Shown: positions 35,188 to 45,274 of the stretch, piece after piece
How the letters are laid out: each line of letters opens with the position of its first letter
Position numbering within the stretch: position 1 is the stretch's first letter
Source: Fennellomyces sp. T-0311
Taxonomy: Eukaryota; Mucoromycota; Mucoromycetes; Mucorales; Lichtheimiaceae
NCBI GenBank assembly: GCA_025266875.1
Contig: JALLLT010000003.1
Coordinates: forward strand, 992,001 to 1,056,000
DNA: 64,000 nt
Direction of reading: 5' to 3'
Position numbers and translations under genes: made by a program
Notes under the pieces: model-generated
Databases searched by the model: none
Seen by the model: only the letters and a program-made list of their open reading frames with translations
What the model was told of the DNA's origin: nothing

Positions 35188-38100
35188 GGCCGATCTGAAA
35201 GTCATGCGCCGCCCATCAACTGAAATATGAAGCCTATTAACAGCTGGAATGGTCTCAATGCTAAACAAAGGAAAACACAGACGTCGTAGGTAATAAAGAA
35301 GCTAGAAGCCATTAGCTCCTTTCTATCATTATCCCGTCCTATGTCCCAGAACGAAGATATTGCATCCACCTTTGAGGGGCTTATTACTATTAAAATTAGG
35401 CTTCGTGTGCTGTGAGTTCTCGACATATCTTGCAACGGAACCAAAAATTATCCGAATGCCTTCGACCCAGCCTTGCACGCATTCTCAGCACGCTCTTTTG
35501 AAGGCCACCTCGGCCCTGTGTGCGACTCCATACTTCAAAGATCAGTGTATCCAATCTGCACGAGAGAAAAGAAACGCTGCCCAAAGACCAGGAAGGAGCA
35601 TGTCAGCAAAATTGCTTGGTTTTGGCACGCATAAGGAAAATCAAATGTCACAAAATCTTGGTTGGGGTTCCTATAGGTTGGTGGCAGCAAAATATGGATC
35701 CAGCAAGGCCGAATATCTCTGTGCAATTGGTTCCCAGTAAGCTGCATATCGGCTTGACGGACTCGTTTGATCCGTCTCTTGCCAAGTAGCGCTGTCCGAA
35801 TCCTCATGCTCAATCTCCCGCACTTGCTGGAGGTGGGTTATTTTATCAAGGTCTGTCGATACCCACGCCAACGGTCGAGATCTGGCAAATGGCTCTATGT
35901 CCTTAAAAACACCATTTTTATGCATAAAAATAGCTCTTGCTGCGATGATTACTCCTCTCGGTCCTTTGCGCCTTGGCAATCGGGTATCGGCGCCGCTCTC
36001 ACTTTCGCTCCGGCATCGGAGAAAACAACCGCACGTTCGAGATATGTACAGATCAATTTATACGGTACTTGGCGGCCCGAGATCATCTCGTAAACAAAGA
36101 AGTCAAAAGTTCCCGGCCATTTCCATGGTGAGTCATACCGGTAAGAGTTTTCCGAAATAACAAGACCACCATTTCATCGAATTCCACACTCGATGATGAT
36201 ACATTGGATCACCTTTTTTTTCTCAAGCATCCTACGTAAACCACACGTTTTTAGTGTGCAGATAAAAAGATCTTTATTCGGTAATTCTTCGTGTACTATG
36301 GCCCAATTGTATCACAAGTTTTTTTTTAACCAGCCGGTGTATCTTGATCCACATGTGTGCGGCACTATGACCGACGTATGGGTATTATTGTCACAAGTTC
36401 CACACTGGGTTGTCTGATCCATGGATTCTGCTTCTGTGGGGTTAAATATCGGGTGGAATGACTACTCATTGGTTCCAATTCTAATATCGGCGATAGATGC
36501 AGAAGAAGATTCCGTGACATTACTGTTCAAACGAGACAGCAGTGTTGTAATTTCCCAGATCGTTTCCACGCACATATTGTACTCAATGGGCTTATCTATC
36601 AATGCCCACCACTGCATGTATATACTTTTATAGGTGCCATCGTAGATAACAGAAAAGCCATATATCGAATTGTTTTTCGTGGACTGGTGGTGCTGACTGA
36701 TACGTAACGGAGCTGTTGCTATGAATAGCTGCTTTATCAGTCGCGCCTACGTACACATAACACGTAATTCACATTTAGCAACAGATCCATTAATTAATAT
36801 TGGTTACCAACTGAATGGAATACATGTGGCGCGTATTTTATTATTGGTTAGAAGTAAACGGATTTATAAAAAAAAATAGGCGGTCAAGTATGCAGCACGC
36901 ATCTCTCGATCACTGCATAAATATAGCCTTGTTTAAAGAGTGAATATTTGGCTACGTAGCAGCGATATACTTGTCAACACCAAACAGCTCGGTATATATA
37001 GTTATGTACAGACTATTGAATTGATTCGACTGTCAACCAGTGTCACCTAAAGAGCATGATCTGATCCGTAAAATTAATTAGCTACTGCTGCGCAACTTAT
37101 CGCGGTTCCGTTCACCTAACGGCTCAATTGAGGCTCACTTTTAAAAAGGGGAGTATCTTTTAATTCTCCTACACAAAAGTGAAACTGATCATTGCTTCGG
37201 TAATTACTAAGCCGGTGCAAAAAGCTTTCGAGATCAAAAAAAGTGAAACATACACGGATATTTTTTTTGTGAAAGAAAGTTCGAAAAAGCACTAACCGAT
37301 TGATGGGGGGTGTCTACTTCGGCATATCAGAGACATACTTGTTTCACAATATATCTATGTTTGACGTGACATTCTTACGCGTGCTACCGTTCATCCTAAT
37401 TACGAATCGTTGATCTGTAACCAGATCAGGCAAAGGTATACTTAGCAACATTGTTTAATATCCTGATTTATAAGCGTCGTCTTACTAATCGGTTACCTTT
37501 GGATTAAACCAATGGCATACAATAAGATCAACACTGTGTAATGGAAACTTTTTTGACTTCTAATCAATACGAACAGTTCAGAATCTACTTGTGCGTCGAT
37601 GATAGATAACTCGGATCAAAACAGATCAAACGCAGTGTAATTTCACGGACAAAATGGGTCAATAATAGCCGAACCTAGAGATAATATTGGCTCTTTCCAT
37701 GGTCCGTTCTTACTAATCTCATTGGGGTAGCTGATCCATGTTGGCGTCATCATGACTAAGCTATTAGAAAGATTTCACTTTACTAATGAGGTCTAATGAT
37801 TATGACAGTTGTTTACGCAAGCAAACCACAATACTTTTTTTTTCCCAAGATCTATTACCCGACAAGGGATCTTGATAATGCAAGCAAGACGTAGCGCGAA
37901 AAGAATTTTGATCCAACACATGGATCAAGAAATACATATTCCGCTCTACTTTTTTTTTCACGCGAAACTGCGCGCACGGTTAGCCGTAAGACGGGAACCA
38001 AAGGCTAGGTAGCGTAAGAGCATAGTGAGAAGAAAAAATTAACCCGCGGCGGTCCTCGAATCACTTCTTATCGGTGAAACTTAGGACCGATGAACTATCG

Positions 38101-40312
38101 GCGCTGATGCCGAAAAGAAATAATAGTTGATAAAAAATGGATCACTAGAAGGATTATTGCTGGAGGTGTCGCCGAAAAGGAATGCTTTTTTTTCGGGCGG
38201 ATCAAAGTTTGGCTTGTCACTCTCATTTCAAACGTAATTGCACCCCCAGATAAAACACTGGCATTTTTTTCAGTGACAGTAATAGAGCTGGGAATAATCG
38301 GGTCGATCAGACCACAACATACAATACGCTTTAAAAAAATATACGGTCATTCCGACAAATGCTTAGCAATTGTTTTTCCATGACAACCATTTTCCTTAAC
38401 CCCCAAAACCTTATGGGAAAGGGAAAGCACTGATCTGTAGGAAAACGGGCCAACTTTGGGGGTGGCACAATTTATCTATTTTCTTCTCATGCACGATTTA
38501 TTGTTGGCTCTTACAGTGAAACGTTCCAACGATTTATTTTGTTCGTCGTACAAGCACACTTACATCATTTCCCTTGTCTGTGTAAGAAAATCGATCGATT
38601 CGTAAAAATGTCGAAAAAAACGTTGAGTAAAAAAAAAAAATGCGAAACGTGGATCAGATAACTTGGATCAACATATTCCATCTATCGCACAAAGCTCACG
38701 CGACTTTATATTTTGGTACGAATATTCTTTATGCTTAGCAGAACAATTTTTGCTGTAACAGTAAAAAATGCCAAGACGGCAAGCTGGTAAAAGTATTACT
38801 TCTATTAGGGTGAACCTCATATGTGTGGCCCTGTTCTCGGGACCCCTTTCCTATGGATCAATGTTTTAACCCTCCCTTCCAGAGAGAAGCCGGTGACATG
38901 GAAGATGATTTTAGCGAAATGCATATGTTCAAATATATACCCGTTTGTTAAAAGACTAAGCCAACAAGGTACATGAGGCGCAATGCAAATCAATAAAAGC
39001 CATGGTGCTCTATAAAAGGTGTGCCTTGTTCCCAGTCAATCTCTTTTGCTCCACTTGCATGACTTTTTTGATCTAGCCCTGGGCGACCAAGTGGTCCACG
39101 ATCTTCATTTACAGCGATTAAACCCCGGTAAAATATTTATGATCCTTCGATCCTTACGTAGCTCAATTTATGCCCTACATATCTTCCATTCCGTTCCCTG
39201 ATATTCTTATGACTAAGGTTCATGATGATTTACTGTCTTTGGCCGTAAAAACTCTGGCCCCTTGCGTTATTTTTTAAAGCAACGTGGCATGCATGGCTAA
39301 ATTACCGGTCCATTTGATCCGGTACGGCAATTATGTCTTCCATCCAATCAGAATAACAGGAAGGACCGGGCGCCGGATGTCACATTAGGACCTGCCCAGT
39401 TACTTTTCGACAAATGGTAAATAATTTGATCTGGATATCCAGGGTTCTAAGAGGGCGTGGTTTTTGTATCAGATGCTTATAGAGTTGTGTTTCCGCTTCC
39501 CAAATTAGGGAGAATATGAGAAGGGGGGGAACGCGTATACGTTTGAATTGTCCTGAAGCGGATAAGCAAAATTACGTGGAACTGATAAGTTGGGGTTAAC
39601 TGGCATGTGCACGACTGTTCTATAGACATAACGTTACCCTACACAAGGGTAAGGAACCAAAAATCTGTAAATGATTTGCCGTGCGCTGTTCTGCATTTAT
39701 CCGACTTGGGGGGGAAAGTGGCCGAACGCTATTTTACTCTTAAATTCTTTAACCTTGTCTTGCTCTTTCTCTTAATCTACTTTCTGTTGATGTAGCGATG
39801 ATTCCAGCATGGGGTGATGATATGGAACGGGGGATCACACAATCACACGTATTGATGATATAAGCAAAAGGCAATGGATAGGCAGAGGGTGCGGACAGGA
39901 CTCCGCATGTCGAAGCCCGAGAAGCAAGGGAGATGTTTAGCCGTGCGTGTAACACGGTAAGTCAGCCGCCCCGATTTACTACCGCCTTTTCCGGTAGGTC
40001 GTTAAACTGTTCAGTCTATCCTTAGCCCGACACACATGAATCTTGATCTGTAAAAAAATCAGGCGGCTGCGACTATATAAAAGGGTGGCGTGTGTCGGAT
40101 TCCTTATTTAATTTTTCTCCTTCCTACATTTGATGCTTTACTGTGAGTATGAACCCCCCTCCCAGCTGACGGCAATTGTTTTTGATCTGCATATTATAAA
40201 ATGTCCCTGCACCTTTTTTTTGATCATCATTTGATTGACATCTTTTTTTCTTTTTTCTTCCTTTATAAAGAGAGAATCTCATTCTTCGCCAACAATAAAA
40301 CAATCATCACCA
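35188..40312. other. Gene-poor region upstream of the GATA-like gene
   Basis: About 5.1 kb with no gene I can model. At 35360-36160 open frames overlap on both strands (for example minus 35979-35671 and plus 35360-35740) and read somewhat protein-like, possibly remnants. The frame 36193-36633 is broken by one stop at about 36418. From 37 kb onward the sequence is AT-rich and unusually dense in the tetramer GATC. TATA-like elements at 40073-40082 (CTATATAAAAG) and 40261-40269 (CTTTATAAA) lie in front of the zinc-finger gene. Confidence 0.45.
40261..40269 (+). promoter_or_regulatory. TATA-like element of the zinc-finger gene
   Basis: CTTTATAAA lies about 45-50 bp before the chosen ATG, and a second element, CTATATAAAAG, lies at 40073-40082. 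Position makes the nearer one compatible with a very short leader. The distal one would give a leader of about 200 nt, within which a T-rich stretch could contain an intron. Confidence 0.4.
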
Positions 40313-41067
40313 ATGGATCTGGCCACCGCACTCACCACACCGCCTTACGACCCTCGTCAAAAGCAACCATCGACGAACGATTACAAATCACACCCAAGCG
40401 CCTTTCATCCTGTATCAATGCCGTCTCCTCCCGAGCTTCTACACGACAGCGAAGATGAAGATTCCACAGGCTCTGCAACACCTTCGTTGCCACACCATCC
40501 CGATCCGCCTGTTGTCTCTTGCCGCAAGTCGATTCCCCATCGCTCGCCACCTGCCGTCAAGGATGCTTTTCAAGCAAGCGCAGTTGATAAGAGCGTTGTA
40601 TTCCAACTAGACGTCAGATCACATCCGTTTTTTCCTGCACCGCTGCCGGCACATGACCGTCCAAGCAAATGCCCCGATTGCAAGTTGGCCAACTGCTGTG
40701 GCATGGCATGCACTTCTCGAGTCATCTGCGGCGAGTCGTTACTGACAGCTTTGCGCAAGCGCGTGGTTCAAGCACGATCCACTACACAACAAGAAGGTCA
40801 ACGTCGGCGGATGCCGATGCAGCACCATCGTGCTCAAAGAAAGACAACTCATATCGATATACCCAAGGCGCCATCACGATTGCAGTATCATCAGCATCAC
40901 CGTGCTGTTTCTGCTGCAGATCAAGATGAAGATGATATGAGCTATAATGACGAGGAAGAGGATGAGGAAGAAGAACGTACCAAGCAAGTCCATCATCGTC
41001 CTTGGTTAGACGACGTCAAGCCAACTTCGCCACCACGCAAACGATCACGACATGAAACGCCTTCGTC

Positions 41068-41098
<31 letters not shown>

Positions 41099-41652
41099 GC
41101 TGCGCCTGCACCTGCGCCTCCGCAGCAGCAGCAACAGCATCACCACGCATCGTCAGGCCGGCCATCACGCGTCAAGGGTCCCTGCCAGGCCTGCCAGGAG
41201 TCTTCTGACGGATGTATGCGCAAAGCATTCAATTGGCCTTTCCCAACCAGTTCAATTTACAACGACAAGGGTAAAAAGTTTGTTTACCTCTGCAACAAGT
41301 GCGGCTTAAGGTAAGAGATAAAGCACAAGTGTTTCATCCATATGAACAATGAATTAATTCCTTTTTTTTGTATCTGTACAGATATAACAAGAGCGGTGGT
41401 TGCGTTTGTCGCCATTGTCGCTGGGTGTTCTGCAAAGAAGAAAAACGCAAAGCTATGCAGCACATCGAACAGATGATCCGTTCACGTCCTGATGGCAAGG
41501 TCGATCCAGATGAAGACATCGAAAACTTTGTATGCACTCCAAAATACTGGACCTGTGGCCGACCTTGGAAGGTGGGCTGGGTATTGCAAAACAGCAGCTC
41601 CACCGCGGACGATGAAGATGATGATATGCATGACCCATCGTCGATGGATTGA
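40313..41652 (+). CDS. Divergent GATA-like zinc-finger protein
   Basis: Predicted 422 aa, exons 40313-41310 and 41382-41652. Nuclear regulatory protein by composition: disordered P/S/H-rich N-terminus, acidic block (about residues 205-225), polythreonine from a (CAA)n repeat, and a basic P-P-R-K-R-S-R-H. The zinc-finger is C291-x2-C294-x32-C327-N-K-C330-G-L-R-Y. The second half is the CNxCGLR signature of GATA factors, but the loop is much longer than the usual 17-20 residues. A second cysteine cluster follows directly (C340-x-C-x2-C-x4-C350). An earlier cluster near residues 119-145 (C-P-D-C-x5-C-C) may bind another metal. The start at 40313 was preferred to an earlier in-frame ATG near the TATA box. 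DNA binding is likely but target sites are unknown. Confidence 0.75.
41066..41098 (+). repeat. (CAA)n trinucleotide repeat in coding sequence
   Basis: About eleven tandem CAA units, read in the ACA frame as a threonine run in the zinc-finger protein just before an A/P and Q/H tract. Likely length-variable. Confidence 0.9.
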
Positions 41653-42331
41653 TGGATCTCTTTATTTTTCTCTCACTCTCCTTTTACGCCTCTTTTCTCC
41701 ACCACGACCCCCCTTTTTGCTTTGCAGAAAGGACATTGCATTATGCCTTCCATTGTAAACATCGTTTTTCTTTTATGATCTCCCGCTCTCGCTCTTCTTC
41801 GACTTCTATTCCCGTCTCTTTGTGTGTTTATATGATCAAGTTTCCCCCGTTCCCCTTTTGTGTTTTTTATCACTCTTTTTTTTATCAAATGTACATAGTC
41901 ACTACACGCTGTCTTTATTTTCCTTGGTCACAATTGAGTTGATACATAAAGGATCGCTTCCATTCTGTCGGAAAAACCAAATGAGCACGTACCATGTGCC
42001 GTTTAGATTTATCATAAATCATGTCTTTACATGGCTACTCAGCGGGCCGTTTCGGGCCGAATAGCTAAGGTAACCTATCTTAGGGTATACAAGTTGTCAC
42101 TCGCCACTTGCCTTGGTTCACACAAAAAGCCTGTGTGCAACCTAGAGCACGCCAAGAGTGCGTGCCTATCTCCCCCCGGTTACACCAGCTTTCTCAGATC
42201 AAGTTTGGGGGTCTTACGTGTATCTCATGACTTTAATGTTCTCTCACTTCACTATATAGATATATCGGCGACTGGCACCGAAGTAAAACTATTATTGTTT
42301 GATCCCAGAACTCCAAGAACGGCAAGAAGTT
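41653..42331. other. Convergent intergenic region
   Basis: About 680 bp between the stop of the zinc-finger gene (plus) and that of the first START gene (minus). C/T-rich at 41660-41880; no gene recognised. The open frames on both strands are low complexity. Confidence 0.45.
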
Positions 42332-43375
42332 TTATTTGGCTTTAGAAATGGTGACACTGGATGCATTTCTGACAATGACAGTATACGTATGCGTGTTATC
42401 ATGGATCTCGTATGATGATCCGTTCGGCGCCTTGACCGTAATGCCTCTGGGGTACATTTGCCGTGACACCATCAAATGTAGCTCAGCACCGCTGCTAACT
42501 TTGACAGTATAGATATGCTTTTTCGGATCAAAGGAGTCGTGTTCGAAACGACCATTCGTCAACTGGTCCACGTAGGGTGGGAATCCTTGCTTCGTCGCAA
42601 AATCGGCTGCTTGAATCAGACACATCGGGATCTGGGCCTGGATTAGTTTCATCAAGGACGTAGGTACCGATCCGCCCATATCCGTATGATTGATGTAGGT
42701 CACTTTTAACTCTGATTTTTCTTGCTTGATCCGCCAACCCACCAAGTCAAGCTGACCACGGACGCAACCTTTGACAGCGGGGATATGCGAGTCTTCCACT
42801 GATGTCATGGTAACGTATGATTCATTGTCTTCGCTCTCAATCAATCCGACCACACAAAAGTCGCGTGAACTACATATATTGGTTATTATCTTAATAAATA
42901 AAAAAAAAGGGAGATCAAGATTTCTTTTTTCGATGTATGCATCATATTTACCTTACTGGCCAGGGCGTCTTGTATTTGGCCCAGACTAACTCCTCGTGTT
43001 CGTTATAAATCACCTTTTCTTCAAGCTTATCGACATTAGAATCCCCTAAATTTAGAGCATGTTAATTATGGATTTCTTGCGCCAAGGTCGCCAAGAATAT
43101 TGGCAAGGAAAATAAAATAATTTACAGCAAGGTCGAATGCCCGCGTTGGTAATGATCCGAGCAAAATCCTTGTGTGACAGTGGCGACTTCACAACGTAGT
43201 CGCCACGCATCATATCCATTGTTTTGCCCTGATCGACATCTTGCTTGTAAATCTTGATCCCCTGCTTTTCGGCCACAAATTCCCATTTTCCATCGATCTC
43301 CTTGGCCAGCTCTCGCAGACGGTTCGAGGCCTGGCGGATCGTGTGGGCGTGGGGGTTTTCTGATGAGATAGTCAT
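42332..43375 (-). CDS. START-domain lipid-binding protein A
   Basis: Predicted 293 aa, coding order 43375-43126, 43045-42952 and 42869-42332. The protein is almost entirely one START domain: W-E-F-V-A-E-K-Q-G-I-K-I-Y near residue 32, W-A-K-Y-K-T-P-W-P-V, then S-S-R-D-F (about 115), S-V-E-D and G-C-V-R-G, T-Y-I-N-H-T-D-M-G-G-S-V-P near 190, then an amphipathic C-terminal helix. START domains bind a lipid or sterol in a hydrophobic cavity and move it between membranes. No signal peptide or membrane segment is present, so it is probably cytosolic. A further C-terminal beta-rich extension of about 75 residues follows the domain. It is a tandem paralogue of the gene at 43784-44916, sharing exon 1/2 phases and a 94-nt second exon. 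Confidence 0.88.
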
Positions 43376-43783
43376 GATTATGTTGAGCCAATTAGTGCAA
43401 CATCTTTTCTCTGTTTTTATAGCTTCAAAGATTAAACCATTACGTATTGCTTTTATTCATGCTTGTAATCGTGACCAAATGTTCGATCACAGTATTGACC
43501 CTTTCATCATAATCCGTTCAACAACTGGGAGCGGTTTGGAACAGACAATGTCATGATTTTGGAAAAAGTTATACAAAGATTTGTATGTGATTGCGTCAGT
43601 CAGAAAACCTTTCAAAGGATTATAAAGTTTGCAGATATAGGAGGCTTCTGGGATACCCGAAATAGACATACGCCGGAATTACATAAGGCCGAAGTCGACT
43701 TTTTATTGAAAACACAACAACAATATGATGGAGGAGAATGTACAGGGAAAAAAGGAGAAAAAAGCGGATTATGTGAGAATTTT
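43376..43783. promoter_or_regulatory. Promoter region of START gene A
   Basis: About 410 bp between the tandem START genes. On the minus strand a TATAAAAA element at about 43415-43423 lies 40-50 bp before the ATG of gene A, a convincing TATA position. The rest would contain the 3' end of gene B. Confidence 0.5.
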
Positions 43784-44916
43784 TTAGGCCTTGCTGATCT
43801 TGACGGAAACAGCGCCTTGGATACCGTTGAGAACGACGTACTTCTTGGTAGCAATGTCAGCATCCACGATTTCATGGGTAGCAGTACCGTTAACGGTAAC
43901 CTTGACACCGTTGGGGAACATTTGGCTAGAGACGAGCCACTTGACTTCACCACCGTTGCCTTCAACTTGAGCAGTGAATTCGCGCTTGGCGTGATCAAAC
44001 GACTCCTTCTTGTAAACGGTGTTTTCGGCAGACAAAGTGGCGGGCGGGAAGCCGTAGCTGCTGACGTAGTTGGCAACCTTACCAGCGCACAAGGGTACCT
44101 GGAGCTGGATGTTCTTCAAGAACGACGAAGGAATGCTACCAGCCATATCGACCTATACCAAGTTTGGTGTCAATATGTAATTCCTTTAAAGAGATTATGT
44201 TGTCTTACCTGGGTAATGTAAGTGATACCAATGCCACCATCGGCCTTGTAAACTTTCCAACCCTATTACATTTTAAAGTTAGCGGGACCAATGTTCATAC
44301 GAAAGGAATATATAACTTTTTACCGAAATGATGAGGTTGCCTCGGACACAACCAGAAACAGGGGGAACAACAGGATCTTCTACCGACGACATGGTGACAA
44401 AGCACTCGTCGTCATCGAAATCACGCAGAGCAATACCAGTGAAATCGCGAGGGCTGTATGACACTTGTTAGTACCACGTTCTTTTTAGCACACACGTTTA
44501 TATGTTTTTTCTTACCTGACGGGCCAGGGTGCCTTGAGCTTTACCCAGAAAAGAGATTCAAAGGGAGAAAACATTTCCTTGACTTCGGACACGTCATACT
44601 TCTCGTCCCCTTTTTTGACAGGTCAGTATTGACAAGAAAGCTCCGTGACGACAACGGTAATATATATCTTACAGATTTTACGACAGCCGGTGTTGGTGGC
44701 AACAGTGGCAACTTCACGAGGAGTGTACTTGTCTGTCTTCATGACGATATCACCACGGACAATGGTGCCGGTGGCGGTAGCCTTGGTGTAGAGCTTAACA
44801 CCTTCCTTCTCCTGAGAGAAATTCCAGCCATCCAAAGAGGCGGCCAATTCCTTGAAAGCGGCAAGGGACTTACGCGCAGCTTCGGCATGACGGTAGTTGG
44901 CTTCAATGACGACCAT
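43784..44916 (-). CDS. START-domain lipid-binding protein B
   Basis: Predicted 296 aa from five exons, coding order 44916-44673, 44609-44516, 44453-44324, 44262-44209 and 44152-43784. It has the same single-START layout as its neighbour: W-N-F-S-Q-E-K-E-G-V-K-L-Y near residue 30, K-A-P-W-P-V-S-P-R-D-F at about 105-115, S-V-E-D-P-V-V-P-P, G-C-V-R-G-N and a V-D-M-A-G-S-I-P helix start. The C-terminal extension also matches copy A (G-V-K-V-T-V-N-G versus G-I-T-V-K-A-P-N-G). Copy B has two additional introns in the second half that copy A lacks, so introns were lost or gained after duplication. It is probably a soluble lipid-transfer protein. A TATAAAAG lies 72-79 bp before its ATG. Confidence 0.88.
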
Positions 44917-45274
44917 GATAAGAAACTTGAGAGGAAAAGAGAGAAGAAGAAAAGCTTGTGTTCACCATGGCCAACATACGCGACTGACTTTTATAGTGAG
45001 TTGCAATGTAAATGTGTGTGTAACATGAAATTAGCTGTGAAACACCCATGTGAAAGCTAATATTCGTGTGCCGCTTATTCAGTATCATATGTTTCTATGC
45101 AAAACATCACTTGTAGGTAGCACGAACCCCGGATTTCATTATGGCATGTGATGGTGGAGTAAGAAAAAGAGAAAGTTTTATATATTGTTTTAAATATAGA
45201 GCTAAGAGAAGGTGAGGCTTGCTGTGGAGAGAGGAGAGGGGAATAACACACACACACACACACACACAAATTTT
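44917..45274. promoter_or_regulatory. Promoter of START gene B with TATA box and (CA)n repeat
   Basis: On the minus strand TATAAAAG at 44988-44995 lies about 75 bp before the ATG at 44916. A (CA)n microsatellite at 45245-45268 lies at the far end, just past the stop codon of the Rab-GAP gene. No coding sequence. Confidence 0.6.
45245..45268. repeat. (CA)n microsatellite
   Basis: About twelve tandem CA units immediately downstream of the Rab-GAP stop codon (minus-strand gene), in its 3' untranslated region. Confidence 0.9.

Noticed and set aside
42530..42556. T-arm-like sequence GTTCGAA flanked by a 4-bp stem
   Set aside because: It lies inside the START-A coding exon with no D-arm or anticodon arm at the right distance.
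43553..44221. Plus-strand open frame of 222 aa
   Set aside because: Antisense to START gene B and runs through its introns; no motifs.
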